Source: JANXYW01 sp031400455 (GTDB lineage Bacteria > Chloroflexota > Dehalococcoidia > DSTF01 > JACRBR01). Taken from it: DNA of 64,000 bases. Below are positions 31,659 to 40,614 of the stretch, piece after piece. The notes beneath the pieces are model-generated. The model saw only the letters and a program-made list of their open reading frames with translations, was not told where the DNA came from and ran no database searches. The stretch lies in contig JANNPX010000046.1 of assembly GCA_031400455.1 (NCBI GenBank), forward strand, positions 1-64,000, written 5' to 3'. The stretch's first letter is position 1, and each line of letters starts with the position of its first letter. Both the position numbers and the translations under genes were made by a program.

Positions 31659-34600
31659 GAGATCTCCTCGAGCGCGCGATACGCGTCGCCGCGCGGGTCG
31701 CTGACCTTCCGATCCGCGATGCGGTCGATGTTGCTATCGCAGATGTCCTTGAAGTCGCAGTAGCTGCAGTTCGTCTTCGCCTTGCCGGGATGCGGCGCGA
31801 AGAAGCCGCCATCGACACCCTCCGCGATCGTGCTCAGGATCTGCACGAACTCGCCGTTACGGGCCGCGCTCTGCTCGCCCGTGATGCCGGGCCGCTTGTA
31901 GCCGCCGGTGGTGCTGACGTAGAAGTACTGCGCCTCACCCCGTAGCGCGTCGATGCCGAGGATCTGCGCTGCGGCGGCGAGATACACCGGCAGCTGCATC
32001 GCCGTGCCGTGCTCGAACGCCGTCTTGCTGCTGTACTTGCCCGTCTTGTAGTCAATGACGCGGAAGTGTCCGCTCGCGTCGTCCCAGTCGATGCGGTCGA
32101 TGCGCCCCTGCAGCAGCAGGTCGCGATCGCCCGCTCGGATCGCGATCGGATCCTGCGTCGAAAACTCACTCTCGTCTCCGAAGCCGAATCGTGCGCCGCC
32201 GAAGCCGACCTCGAACGCGCCCGGGCGGAAGTCGCTCTGCCCTGCCTCTTTGAGTTCGGTGTCGTACCAGCGGATCAGATCCTCCTCGATCTGCCGCTTG
32301 TCCATCTCCCAAATCAACGGCCGTCCTGTCACGCCGCGATCTTCGCGCGAAACGGCTTCCGCCGACGTAGCATCACGCAGCAGCGCCAGATGACGCGTCC
32401 GCGCATCAACTCGCGGCGGATCATCGCGGCCGATGCCCTTGAGGAAGCGTTCGAGAATGGCGTGGATCAGCGAGCCGCGTTCGAGCGCGTCCAGCCGCTC
32501 GATCGCCTCCGGCTCGTTCACCGGAGTGATCCCGAGCGTGTAGCGCATGAAGTAGCGGTACGGACACGCCGCGTACATCTCGAGCCGGCTCGGCGAGACA
32601 GCCTTCACGCGCGCGAACTCCGCTGCCGCCGCGCGTGCCAAAGCCGCTTCGCCAGCTATCACGCCATCGTACGGCGTCAGCGTCGAGCCCCAACGCGAGA
32701 TCCGTGCGCGGACGGCCAGCGCGAATGTCGGCGTCTCCGCGGAGAGCGCATCCACGGCTGCCGAGTCAGCGCCCTCAAACGCCGACTTCACCAGCCCGCG
32801 ATCGTATTCCGCGATGGAGAGTGATGCTGCCAGATCGTCGTTCGCGAGGCGCCCCGCCTCGAACCGGCGCACATGCGGGCTCGCGTCGAGTTCCGTGAGG
32901 CTCAGCGGGTGGCCTTCAAGCGCCTCGGCGACAGCGCGGAAGAAGTACGACGGCAAGTGCTTGCCGCTGCCGCCCGCATCCGAACGCGCGTACGAAACGC
33001 TCAAGTGCTGCGACGCCGCCTGCACGCCGAGCCAGAACGTCAGCGGCTCGTCGTCGGGCGACGTGCGCATAGGGATAGCGCCGCTGCCCGTCGTGTTCAG
33101 CGCCGCGCGCTCGTGTTCCAGCAGGAGCGGGTCGGGACGCGGCGGCGGCGGCCACGCGCGTTCGGCTACGCCCAGCATGTATACGGCCTTGAACCGCAGG
33201 TGCCGCAGAGACGTCGCATCGACGACGACGACGCCTTCGCGTCCGAACAGCCGGACCGGCTCGCCCAGCACGCTGCTTGTGTCACGCGACTCCAAATCAT
33301 CCCGCACCGCGCGGCAGAAGACAGCGAACGACACGCGCGGCGCAACGGCGCTCAGCGTCTTCAGATCGTCGAGCGCCTTGATGATCGGCTCGACGCCCTC
33401 GGCATACTTGTCGGCGAGCCCCTTGAGGTTCGCCAGGTGTTCTTCCCACGTCGCCTCGCCGTCGCCGTGCGCGATCAGTGCGGCATGGAAGTCACCGGCG
33501 AAGCGGCGAAGCTCCTCGATGCGGCCGGCTTCGTCCGCGAGCCACTCGAAGCGCTCGTCCTTCGACTGCTCCGTCTTCTCCGCGGCCAGTCGCGTCAGCC
33601 GTGCATCCCACTGCTCGATGCCCGCCACGATCCCTGCTTCGCGCGTGTAGCTCTCCCACTGCGAGGGGCGAAAGCGCCCGTACTCGCTTGCCGTCGCCGC
33701 AGGCAGCAGCGTCTCGGTGAGAAACTCCATCACAGCCTGCCGCGAGAACGCCGGATCCGCCGCCAGATCGAGCAGCGACAGCAGCCGGACGCCGAGCGGA
33801 TGCGACGCGAGCGGCCGCCCGTCGTGCAGGTACGTGCTGATGCCCGCCTCGCGGAAGATTTCGTCGACGAGCGCGCGATACGGATCGCCGTTGCGATAAA
33901 CGACCGCCATCTCGTGGAACGGGATCCCATCCTTCGCCCAGCCAAGACACGCGCGCGCTGCCTCCCACACCTCACGCACGGTGTCCGGCGCGCTGATCAG
34001 CGCCACGTTCGACGCATCGATAGGTAGGCTCGCCTCCCGGAACAGCGCGTTCGCAGCGTGCTCCATCGGCGTCGTGTCATGAGCAGTGTCGAGCGCGCGC
34101 TCCTTCGCACCGGCCGCAAGCAGCCGCTCCCGAAACGCCGCGTGCGCGTCGTCCGCGTCGAGACCGGATCGCGCGACGAACACCGTGAGCGGCTGCGCCG
34201 ATGCAATGCGCTCGATAAGCCGCATCTGCAGCTCGGACGGCGCCCAGAGGCCGTACACGAGCACCGGCCCTTCGAGTTTGGTGATGTCGACCTGCGCATA
34301 CCGCTCGGCGGTCGCGATGAGCTTCGAAGCGCCGCGCTGCTCGAAGTAGGCGCCGTAAAGTGCTGTCAGTGCGTCGAACTTCTCGTGGTTGCCGTCCTGA
34401 TCGGCGTCGCGCAACGCACGGCTAAGATGTGCTGGGTCGTCGAATCCGCCCAAATCCAACTCACGAAAGAGCCGCATCAGTGCTTCGGTGAACCCGTCGC
34501 GGCCTGCGATCTCCGCAAAGTAGCCATCCGCCGATGCGGCGACGCGCCGCACCAGCAGGCGCTCGGCGGCGGGCGATAGCCGTGCCCGCTCGCGATCACT

Positions 34601-34828
34601 CTCCGGCGAAAGCGACTCCGCCAGCTCGTTCGGCCGCACGAACCGCACGTTCATCTGCCCGATGCCGCGCGCGGCGAGCATCCGCGGCAGGTAGCGCTTC
34701 AGCAAGACATGCCCGACCATCACCGTGACGGGCGGGAGCGGATCCGGCGCGCGGGCAGCCGCGATGGCGGCCGCGAGCGCGTCCTCGAGTTCGGACAGGG
34801 TGCCTGTTACGATTTCCGCAGGGGGCAT
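31655..34828 (-). CDS. addB: AddB-like helicase/iron-sulfur nuclease
   Basis: The second subunit of AddAB. It is 1057 residues with a degenerate N-terminal helicase domain: the P-loop site reads VTVMVGHVLLKRYL instead of a Walker A. The C-terminal third is a PD-(D/E)xK nuclease (VIDYKTGKYSSK) with four cysteines placed as in the AddB iron-sulfur cluster: one in MYAACPYRYFM and three in TNCSYCDFKDIC. The ATG at 34828 follows GCAGGGGG; an upstream start has no support. It overlaps addA by 4 bp and is divergent from the DUF385 gene across about 20 bp of promoter. Confidence 0.92.
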   Translation of the reverse strand: MPPAEIVTGTLSELEDALAAAIAAARAPDPLPPVTVMVGHVLLKRYLPRMLAARGIGQMNVRFVRPNELAESLSPESDRERARLSPAAERLLVRRVAASADGYFAEIAGRDGFTEALMRLFRELDLGGFDDPAHLSRALRDADQDGNHEKFDALTALYGAYFEQRGASKLIATAERYAQVDITKLEGPVLVYGLWAPSELQMRLIERIASAQPLTVFVARSGLDADDAHAAFRERLLAAGAKERALDTAHDTTPMEHAANALFREASLPIDASNVALISAPDTVREVWEAARACLGWAKDGIPFHEMAVVYRNGDPYRALVDEIFREAGISTYLHDGRPLASHPLGVRLLSLLDLAADPAFSRQAVMEFLTETLLPAATASEYGRFRPSQWESYTREAGIVAGIEQWDARLTRLAAEKTEQSKDERFEWLADEAGRIEELRRFAGDFHAALIAHGDGEATWEEHLANLKGLADKYAEGVEPIIKALDDLKTLSAVAPRVSFAVFCRAVRDDLESRDTSSVLGEPVRLFGREGVVVVDATSLRHLRFKAVYMLGVAERAWPPPPRPDPLLLEHERAALNTTGSGAIPMRTSPDDEPLTFWLGVQAASQHLSVSYARSDAGGSGKHLPSYFFRAVAEALEGHPLSLTELDASPHVRRFEAGRLANDDLAASLSIAEYDRGLVKSAFEGADSAAVDALSAETPTFALAVRARISRWGSTLTPYDGVIAGEAALARAAAAEFARVKAVSPSRLEMYAACPYRYFMRYTLGITPVNEPEAIERLDALERGSLIHAILERFLKGIGRDDPPRVDARTRHLALLRDATSAEAVSREDRGVTGRPLIWEMDKRQIEEDLIRWYDTELKEAGQSDFRPGAFEVGFGGARFGFGDESEFSTQDPIAIRAGDRDLLLQGRIDRIDWDDASGHFRVIDYKTGKYSSKTAFEHGTAMQLPVYLAAAAQILGIDALRGEAQYFYVSTTGGYKRPGITGEQSAARNGEFVQILSTIAEGVDGGFFAPHPGKAKTNCSYCDFKDICDSNIDRIADRKVSDPRGDAYRALEEIS

Positions 34829-34889
34829 CGGCGCAAGTATAGCGCCGGGTATGCGACAATCTCTGTCGCTGGAGGCGCGCAACACGCCG

Positions 34890-35324
34890 ATGAAGTACGA
34901 CAAGCCCGACTGGGCGACGAAGAACATCTTCAACCCGCTGATCGGGCTGGCGACGAAGCTTGGGCTGAGCATGCGCGGTTCGCGCATCCTCGCCGCGCGC
35001 GGCCGCAAGAGCGGTGAGTGGCACACGAACGTCGTCAACTTGCTGACGCACGACGGCCAGCGCTACCTGGTGGCGCCGCGTGGCAACACGCAGTGGTCGC
35101 GCAACGTGCGCGCGGCGGGCGGCGGCGAACTCCGCCTCGGCCGCAAGCGAGAAGAGTTCCGCGTCGAAGAGTTGGCCGACTCAGCCAAGCTCGATGTGCT
35201 GCGCGCCTACCTCAAGCTCTGGAAGATGGAAACCGGCAAGTTCTTCGACGGCGTCACCCACGAATCCTCCGACGAAGAAGTAAGCCGTATCGCCCCCGAC
35301 CACCCCGCCTTCCGCCTGCTCTGA
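34890..35324 (+). CDS. DUF385/F420-type deazaflavin-dependent nitroreductase family protein
   Basis: A 144-residue split-barrel protein of the DUF385/Ddn family (F420-dependent nitroreductases). The family pattern is visible: KPDWATKNIFNPLIGLATK, R-G-R-K-S-G-E-W-x-T (about 37-46), the VVNLL strand, and the LVAPRGNTQWSRNVRAAG loop (about 58-75) typical of the F420 phosphate-binding part. The start MKYDKPDW fits homologue lengths; an ATG 39 bp upstream, 7 bp after TATAGC, is an alternative leaderless start. Substrate is unknown. Its presence implies a possible F420 pathway. Confidence 0.85.
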   Translation: MKYDKPDWATKNIFNPLIGLATKLGLSMRGSRILAARGRKSGEWHTNVVNLLTHDGQRYLVAPRGNTQWSRNVRAAGGGELRLGRKREEFRVEELADSAKLDVLRAYLKLWKMETGKFFDGVTHESSDEEVSRIAPDHPAFRLL

Positions 35325-35334
35325 CGCCGCCCCC

Positions 35335-35485
35335 TGTCATTCAGAGCGCAGCGAAGAATCTACCCCGACTGGCCGCAGAGCACATCTCTAGCGGTGCGCC
35401 GCCGACCGGCGCCGGACGCCCATCGTCGGCCACCAGCTCCATACGGCCCAACAGAATCTGCGAAATCTGCGAAATCTGCGGTTCC
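35335..35485. repeat. Repeats between the DUF385 gene and an SDR gene
   Basis: 35335-35361 is a repeat with core AGAGCGCAGCGAAGAATCT, related in design to the one at 11947. 35455-35485 is a 9-bp tandem (AATCTGCGA, AATCTGCGA, AATCTGCGG) followed by TTCC, with related copies at 36760-36790 and inverted at 20582-20606. Confidence 0.65.
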
Positions 35486-35486
35486 G

Positions 35487-36233
35487 TCACAACCCCACGC
35501 CGCGCGCAACCTGCGTCGCCGTCGCCTGCGCGATCGGCCGCACCACCATCTCGTCGATGTTCACGTGCTTCGGCCGCGTCACCGCCCACGCGATGCAGTC
35601 GGCGATGTCGTCAGCCGTCAGCGGTGTCATGCCTTCGTAGACTTTCGCGGCGCGCTCGGCGTCGCCGTCGAACCGCACGACGCTGAACTCCGTCTCGACC
35701 AGCCCCGGAAGAATCTCCGTAACGTGCACCGGCTTCCCCAGCAGCTCGATGCGCAGCGTCTGCGAGATCGCCCGCACGGCGTGCTTCACGCTCGTGTAGC
35801 CGCCGCCGTTCGGGTACGTCTCGATGCCCGCGATCGACCCGATGTTCACGATGTAGCCGTTGTCTGATGCCTCGAGTTTCGGCAGCAGCGCTCGCGTCAC
35901 CAGCATGAGCCCGAAGACGTTCGTCTCCCACATCGTGCGCCAGTGCTCGTCGTCCGCCTGCGCCACCGTCGCGAGGCCGAGCGCCCCACCCGCGTTGTTC
36001 ACGAGCACGTCGCACCGCGGCACCTGCGCCGCAAACGCCTCGACGCTCGCGCGATCGCGCACATCCAGCTCGATCGCCGTAGCCCCAACCGGCTCCGTCA
36101 CCGCGCGCAGCCGCTCCATCCGCCGCGCCCCCGCGATCACCTCAAACCCCTCATCCCGCAACCGCCGCACGGCCGCCGCGCCGATGCCGCTGCTCGCCCC
36201 GGTGATCACTGCTGTGCGCGTGGTGGTTGTCAT
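35487..36233 (-). CDS. Short-chain dehydrogenase/reductase
   Basis: A 248-residue classical SDR. The cofactor loop is TGASSGIG (11-18) after a short basic tract with R37/R38 in GARRME, which favours NADP. NNAG is at 79-82; catalytic S133 (NIGSIAG), Y146 and K150 (YTSVKHA) are present. It resembles YdfG-like serine/3-hydroxyacid dehydrogenases. The ATG at 36233 follows GGGAG. It is 13 bp from the upstream gene for a small membrane protein on the same strand, so they probably share a transcript. The physiological substrate is not clear. Confidence 0.9.
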   Translation of the reverse strand: MTTTTRTAVITGASSGIGAAAVRRLRDEGFEVIAGARRMERLRAVTEPVGATAIELDVRDRASVEAFAAQVPRCDVLVNNAGGALGLATVAQADDEHWRTMWETNVFGLMLVTRALLPKLEASDNGYIVNIGSIAGIETYPNGGGYTSVKHAVRAISQTLRIELLGKPVHVTEILPGLVETEFSVVRFDGDAERAAKVYEGMTPLTADDIADCIAWAVTRPKHVNIDEMVVRPIAQATATQVARGVGL

Positions 36234-36246
36234 TTGATCTCCCGCA

Positions 36247-36666
36247 TCATCGAGGCTGCTGCTCTGCCGCAGACCGCCCATGCCGCGTCACCCACGCCAG
36301 TGTCGCGGCTGAGCCAATTGTAGTGAGGACGCATATCAGCAAGAACCCAGTGAACGTCGCGCGTACGCGCATTGGATGGCAGTCACTGCATTCGTAGTCG
36401 TTTAGCCAGGTAGCTATCCATATAAGGTAAGCGCCGATGACGGCGACGCCGCGCGCCACCGCCACTGCAATGCCCGCGCGCCAACGCCCGGACAGCGCCC
36501 AACCGAGACCAGAAGCCAGCGTGAGCACTACTGCGATGGTCGTCAGGGGCACTGAATCACCCTTGACGGCGGCAAGCCAGACTGGCAACGACGCAAACGG
36601 CACCAGTTCGATCCAGATCCCCTGCGAACGCTTGCGGTCGAAGCCCATTTCAGTTGATTCGTTCAT
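36247..36666 (-). CDS. Small membrane protein with Cys-x-x-Cys
   Basis: A 139-residue integral membrane protein with about four helices (20-35, 42-58, 68-88, 108-128). Between helices 3 and 4 lies NDYECSDCHPMR, a CxxC pair facing one membrane side. A paralogue with the related NCPDCEM-type segment is at 38587-39204, and both show a small extracytoplasmic loop with this pair. The CxxC could bind a metal or be redox active. No family name can be given. The start MNESTEMG is the most upstream ATG. Confidence 0.65.
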   Translation of the reverse strand: MNESTEMGFDRKRSQGIWIELVPFASLPVWLAAVKGDSVPLTTIAVVLTLASGLGWALSGRWRAGIAVAVARGVAVIGAYLIWIATWLNDYECSDCHPMRVRATFTGFLLICVLTTIGSAATLAWVTRHGRSAAEQQPR

Positions 36667-36759
36667 CGGCGTTCAGCATAGGTCACGGCGCGGTGATGCA
36701 CGTCCGCCATCCGTACCATCTGTAGCGTCGCGATCGAACTACGCCAGCCAACCCGACTC

Positions 36760-36790
36760 AATCTGTGCAATCTGCGTAATCTGCGGTTCC
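36760..36790. repeat. Short repeat copy near the FAD-oxidoreductase gene
   Basis: AATCTGTGCAATCTGCGTAA followed by TCTGCGGTTCC is a diverged copy of the 35455-35485 tandem repeat. It lies in a 136-bp gap. Confidence 0.55.
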
Positions 36791-36802
36791 GACCCGCCGA
36801 CG

Positions 36803-37924
36803 CTACACCAGCGCCGCTACCCGCCGCGCGATCGCCAGGCTCGCCGTCATCCCCGGCGACTCGATGCCGCCGAGGTGCACGTACGCGCCGTCGCGCCAGA
36901 TGAGGAAGTCGGCGATCGGTCCGCCGGGCGCCTGCAGCTTCGGCCGATACCCCACCTGTCCCGGTGCGATGTCGTCGAGTTGCAGCGCAGGCAGGTATCG
37001 GCTCGCCGCTTCGTGGAACGCCGCGCGGCGCGTGTCGTCGGAGCGATAGTCGAGCACCGCGCCGTCGTCGAGCCACTCCGTATCGGGTCCGAGGTGCACC
37101 CCTCCATCGACATCAAGCGTGACGTGCACGCCCAGCCCGCCCTTCGCGTGCTCCGGCACCGGATACACCAGATGGCGCAGCGCGCGCGCCGTCTCCGGCG
37201 CGACGATGTCGTAGTAGCGCCCCTTGTTCACCGTTTGCCGCAGCGCCGGGATCTCGCCCTCGCCATCGAGCGGATACCCCAGCATCGATGCCACCGCGGG
37301 CGCCCCGAGCCCCGCGCTGTTGACGAGCGCCTCGCACGTGATCGACGTCGCGTCGCCGTCCGGCCCCGTCATCCGCACCTCGAACCCGCCGTCGTTGCGC
37401 GCGATCGCCGTCACGTCGTGCTTCAGCGCGACCCACGCGCCGTTCGCCTGCGCCGCCGCCGCGTACGACGCCATCAGCCCCGACTGGTCTACGACGCCCG
37501 TCGTGCCAGAATGCAACGCCGCGATGCAGCGCACCGACGGCTCCATCTCGCGCAGCCGCGCCGCGTCGCGGATCATCGTCATCTCGGCGACGCCGTTCTC
37601 GGCCGCGCGCTGCGCCACGCCGTCCAGCGCCGCAAGCTCACTCTCGTCCACCGCGACGATCAGCTTGCCGACGCGGTTGATCCGCACACCGTGCGCCGCG
37701 CACCACGCGTACAGCAGCCCGTTGCCTTCGATGCACAGCGTGTGCTTCAGCGATCCCGTCGGATAGTAGATGCCGGCATGCACCACGCCGCTGTTGTGCG
37801 AGCTCGTCTCGTACCCATACCCGCCGTGCCGCTCGACAACAGCAACCTGCCGCGTCCGCGACAGCTCCACAGCCACCGCCAACCCAACAACCCCGCCACC
37901 AACAATCGCGATTTCCGTATCCAT
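36803..37924 (-). CDS. FAD-dependent oxidoreductase, L-2-hydroxyglutarate oxidase-like
   Basis: A 373-residue DAO-family (glycine-oxidase-like) flavoenzyme. The N-terminal dinucleotide fold IAIVGGGVVGLAVAVEL (5-21) ends with E36 for FAD ribose; NSGVVHAGIYYPTGSLK (46-62) is the sequence seen in LhgO/L-2-hydroxyglutarate oxidases, and the C-terminal FAD motif is GGIESPGMTASLAIA. It oxidises a 2-hydroxy acid or amino acid, feeding electrons to quinone or oxygen. The ATG at 37924 was chosen because residues before it do not align with family starts. It has no obvious operon partner. Confidence 0.9.
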   Translation of the reverse strand: MDTEIAIVGGGVVGLAVAVELSRTRQVAVVERHGGYGYETSSHNSGVVHAGIYYPTGSLKHTLCIEGNGLLYAWCAAHGVRINRVGKLIVAVDESELAALDGVAQRAAENGVAEMTMIRDAARLREMEPSVRCIAALHSGTTGVVDQSGLMASYAAAAQANGAWVALKHDVTAIARNDGGFEVRMTGPDGDATSITCEALVNSAGLGAPAVASMLGYPLDGEGEIPALRQTVNKGRYYDIVAPETARALRHLVYPVPEHAKGGLGVHVTLDVDGGVHLGPDTEWLDDGAVLDYRSDDTRRAAFHEAASRYLPALQLDDIAPGQVGYRPKLQAPGGPIADFLIWRDGAYVHLGGIESPGMTASLAIARRVAALV

Positions 37925-37952
37925 ATCAATCGAAGTATCGACCACCCTCCAA

Positions 37953-38040
37953 TGTAGGGGCAGGGCTAGCCCTGCCCGGTGCCCGTGTCCAGTATCACTC
38001 CCCACCCTCCCCTAACGACCGAAGCCTGACGACAGACGAC
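37953..38040. repeat. Family A variant palindrome followed by a heptamer tract
   Basis: 37953-37985 has GTAGGGGCAGGGCTAGCCCT, a palindromic variant of family A. 38013-38040 holds 7-bp units (TAACGAC, CGAAGCC, TGACGAC, AGACGAC), leading up to the promoter of yajQ. Confidence 0.6.
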
Positions 38041-38055
38041 CGTATTAGGTACATT
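38026..38055 (+). promoter_or_regulatory. Promoter of the YajQ gene overlapping a heptamer unit
   Basis: CTGACG (38026-38031) and TACATT (38050-38055) are spaced by 18 bp. The -35-like hexamer lies inside the heptamer tract. Confidence 0.4.
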
Positions 38056-38079
38056 GGCTGACGTTCAGGGAGGACGCAC

Positions 38080-38580
38080 ATGGCCGCAACAGAATCGTTC
38101 GATGTCACATCAGGCGTGGACCTGCAAGAGGTCGACAACGCCATCAACCAGGCGACGAAAGAGATCTCGCAGCGCTACGACTTCAAGGGGCAGAAGGCGG
38201 AGATCGAATTCGACCGCAAAGCGGCGAAGCTCGAGCTGGCCGCATCGGACGAGTACTACCTCAACGCCATGAGGGACATCATCCGCACACGCATGATCAG
38301 CCGGCAGGTGCCCGTGAAGAACCTGCACCGCGGCAAGATCGAACCCGCGAGCGGCGGCACCGTGCGCCAGGAGGTCGAGCTCAAGCAGGGCATCTCACAG
38401 GACACCTGCCGCGCCATCGTCAAGCTGATCAAGGACCAAAAGCTGAAGAAGGTGCAGTCGCAGATCCAGGGCGATGCCGTCCGCGTCTCATCCCCCTCCC
38501 GTGACGAACTGCAAGCCGTGCAGGCGCTGCTCCGTGAGCAGGAATACGACGTAGATCTCCAGTTCGGTAACTACCGCTAG
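38080..38580 (+). CDS. yajQ: YajQ family protein (DUF520)
   Basis: A 166-residue protein of the YajQ/UPF0234 family, two ferredoxin-like domains joined by a central sheet. The family signature S-F-D-V-x-S (6-11), EVDNAINQATKEI-x-x-R-YDFKG (17-36) and the C-terminal HRGKIEPASGGTVRQEVEL region are easily recognised, as is KLIKDQKLKKVQSQIQGDAVRV. Homologues bind nucleic acid and, in Xanthomonas and Pseudomonas, cyclic di-GMP. The ATG follows CAGGGAGG. The gene stands alone with its own promoter. Confidence 0.95.
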   Translation: MAATESFDVTSGVDLQEVDNAINQATKEISQRYDFKGQKAEIEFDRKAAKLELAASDEYYLNAMRDIIRTRMISRQVPVKNLHRGKIEPASGGTVRQEVELKQGISQDTCRAIVKLIKDQKLKKVQSQIQGDAVRVSSPSRDELQAVQALLREQEYDVDLQFGNYR

Positions 38581-38586
38581 CATGCA

Positions 38587-39204
38587 TCACCTCGCGTTGC
38601 GGTATGCGCGCCGCGACGCCAGCCGGGCGGCGTGGGAACACAAGACCAGTCCGCCTGCGTACGCGCTAAGTACGATGCCGCCGAAAAGTACCCACACGAC
38701 CAGCATGAACTCGCGCGTCGGTGGATCGTGGCCTTGGTACATCTCGCAGTCGGGACACGACGCGGTCCAGACTCCCAGATACGCGAACGCCACGAGGCTA
38801 ATCCCGATCGAGAGCGCTGCTAGTGCGGCGGGCAACCATGGGTGCTTCGCCGAGGTCGCGCCCGCCATGACGACGCAGGCCGCCGCCAGCACGGGCACAG
38901 CCCACGCCGTGGAAGCAGAGTCCAAGTAGACAGCGGCCATGCCGATCGCCCATATCAACGCCGCGAGGCTCATCAAGCTAACGAGGCCAACCGCGGCAGC
39001 GACTCCTACATGAAGTCGCGCCGCGACGAGAGTCTGAGGTCGCAGGAGCCACAGGCAGAACCACGGGACACACCCATAGATTGCGCCCAAGACCAGTCCC
39101 CATGGATCGAGGAGCAGACCAACGCCGCCAGTTGCGACAGCGGATAGCGCGGCGCCGGTGACCATAGCGAGGTCATAGTGGTCAAGGCGCGTCGGTTTGG
39201 TCAC
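38587..39204 (-). CDS. Membrane protein with Cys-x-x-Cys, paralogue of 36247-36666
   Basis: A 205-residue integral membrane protein with about six helices. A CxxC pair, A-S-C-P-D-C-E-M-Y-Q (near the C-terminal third), lies in a loop between helices, matching YECSDCHPM of the gene at 36247. Both families have a proline/charged stretch after the pair. The start is uncertain: GTG at 39204 has a weak GGACGA before it, ATG 39165 is the other option, and an upstream TTG has no RBS. Function unknown. The gene lies downstream of yajQ, converging. Confidence 0.6.
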   Translation of the reverse strand: MTKPTRLDHYDLAMVTGAALSAVATGGVGLLLDPWGLVLGAIYGCVPWFCLWLLRPQTLVAARLHVGVAAAVGLVSLMSLAALIWAIGMAAVYLDSASTAWAVPVLAAACVVMAGATSAKHPWLPAALAALSIGISLVAFAYLGVWTASCPDCEMYQGHDPPTREFMLVVWVLFGGIVLSAYAGGLVLCSHAARLASRRAYRNAR

Positions 39205-39276
39205 GTGAGTATCGTCCGCCGATCTCAATCCCGGCGCATGGGGCAAACGGACTATGTAACACCCCGCCGTGCGACG

Positions 39277-40116
39277 CTACACCTTCCGGCCGGTCGCGTG
39301 CCGTGCCCTCACCTTCGACAGCACCTGCCACGTCTCCGCGTCGACGGGGATCCAGTCATTGAACGAAAGCGCATCGGGGTAGCTCGCGTTCGTGATGATG
39401 CCACGAAGGCGCATCGTGCCGAACTCGGGATCCTCCCACACGATTGGATATGACGAGCGCACCTTTGATTCGCGCGGCTCAGTCGCGGCCCAGATCTCAA
39501 GCAGCCGCGCCAGGAACACGGGGTCGCCGTTGAGGAACTCCGCAATGACCTCGTTGAAGTAAGGCGTCGGCCCGTCGAGGGAGTACGACGTCGGGTTCGG
39601 CGCCTTGAAGACCGAGACGAACATCCCGATGATCTCGTCCCAGTTCTTGAGCCGGTCGGCGAAATGGTGATCACTGGCGACGGCAAGCAGGTTCAGCTGC
39701 GCGCGCGACCGCACCGCCTTCTCGTGCTCCCAGTCGATGTCCCACAGCGCGGCCACCCAGGCGTTTGCGGCGACGACCTCGAAGGCATCGTTGACCACAA
39801 ATTGTGGCCATGGCGTCTCTTCGACGGCGGCGGGCAATTCCTCGAGTGTGTAGAAGAAGCCGCGGCCGCGCTCGCCTGCAAACTGGAACTTCACCGTCGC
39901 GAACCCGGCGGACTCGCGCATCTCGTTCGCGGTGACATTGGGAATCTTGAGCGCGGCAATCAGCTTTTCGAGTGTCGCCGTGGACGCGTTGCGCTTCCCG
40001 GACTCGTATCCGCGGATCGTTTCGAGCGAGACGCCCGTGGAGTCAGCGAGCGAGCGCTGGCTCAGGCGCAGTTCTTTGCGCGCCCCACGCAGATACTCCC
40101 GCCAGTCCCTCCCCAT
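39277..40116 (-). CDS. XRE-family regulator with MmyB-like ligand-binding domain
   Basis: A 279-residue transcription regulator: an N-terminal Cro/C1-type HTH (8-60, LSQRSLADSTGVSLETIRGY) and an MmyB-type PAS-like ligand-binding domain (about 100-260, WPQFVVNDAFEVVAANAWVAALW). In related proteins this domain binds fatty acids or acyl-CoA. The ATG at 40116 was chosen because AGGAAG precedes it by 9 nt; the ATG at 40125 has no spacing. It is divergently transcribed from the truncated PadR gene across a 140-bp region that carries the latter's promoter. Its target genes are unknown. Confidence 0.88.
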   Translation of the reverse strand: MGRDWREYLRGARKELRLSQRSLADSTGVSLETIRGYESGKRNASTATLEKLIAALKIPNVTANEMRESAGFATVKFQFAGERGRGFFYTLEELPAAVEETPWPQFVVNDAFEVVAANAWVAALWDIDWEHEKAVRSRAQLNLLAVASDHHFADRLKNWDEIIGMFVSVFKAPNPTSYSLDGPTPYFNEVIAEFLNGDPVFLARLLEIWAATEPRESKVRSSYPIVWEDPEFGTMRLRGIITNASYPDALSFNDWIPVDAETWQVLSKVRARHATGRKV

Positions 40117-40253
40117 AGCATGCATCTTCCTATGCGTGACAAACTCACGCAAGTCGCAAATCGGAACAGAACCGTACTTCGTTTCCTGGATTGTCCCGCC
40201 TGAGTTTCGACGATCTCTTCCGGGAATTTGACTCATAAGCAGATATCTGCCTA

Positions 40254-40282
40254 TTGACAAAGTGGTACTCCGCTCCTAAGCT
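40254..40282 (+). promoter_or_regulatory. Promoter in front of the truncated PadR gene
   Basis: TTGACA (40254-40259) and TAAGCT (40277-40282) are spaced by 17 bp. Transcription would start near 40290, leaving only about 25 nt of leader before ATG 40315. Confidence 0.5.
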
Positions 40283-40314
40283 GAGCGGGCAACCCCGAGT
40301 TCCACGCATACGTT

Positions 40315-40614
40315 ATGGCGCGGGAAATATCCGACCGGGACGGGGCTCGGAGCCTCGTCGCTCACGGCACGCTGTACCGAGCGCTCGCGCGCCTCGAGAT
40401 CCGCGGGCTGTTGGCGACGCGGTGGGAGGACCCACGGATCGCGGCGGCTGAGCGGCGCCCGCGTAGGCGGATGTATCGCGTGACTGCCGAAGGCGAAAGG
40501 GCGGTGCCCAGCATGACTGAGCCGACAGAGGCTCCGGTTCCGATGAGAAGCCTCAGGGACGAAACCGGTGGTGGGCGCGGCATCGCCGCGGTAGAGAACG
40601 CGGCGTATCTATGA
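40315..40614 (+). CDS. PadR-family regulator, N-terminally truncated
   Basis: A PadR-type winged-helix protein cut at its N-terminus. The visible part runs from AREISDRDG through VAHGTLYRALARLEIRGLLA and RRRMYRVTAEGERAV, the recognition helix and wing of PadR. In the same frame the coding similarity continues upstream of the ATG (EFHAYVMAREI), but a TGA at 40282 and the lack of a start codon before 40315 end it, so helix 1 is missing. The stop overlaps the next ATG (ATGA). It may be a pseudogene or be made as a shortened protein from the local promoter. Confidence 0.7.
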   Translation: MAREISDRDGARSLVAHGTLYRALARLEIRGLLATRWEDPRIAAAERRPRRRMYRVTAEGERAVPSMTEPTEAPVPMRSLRDETGGGRGIAAVENAAYL

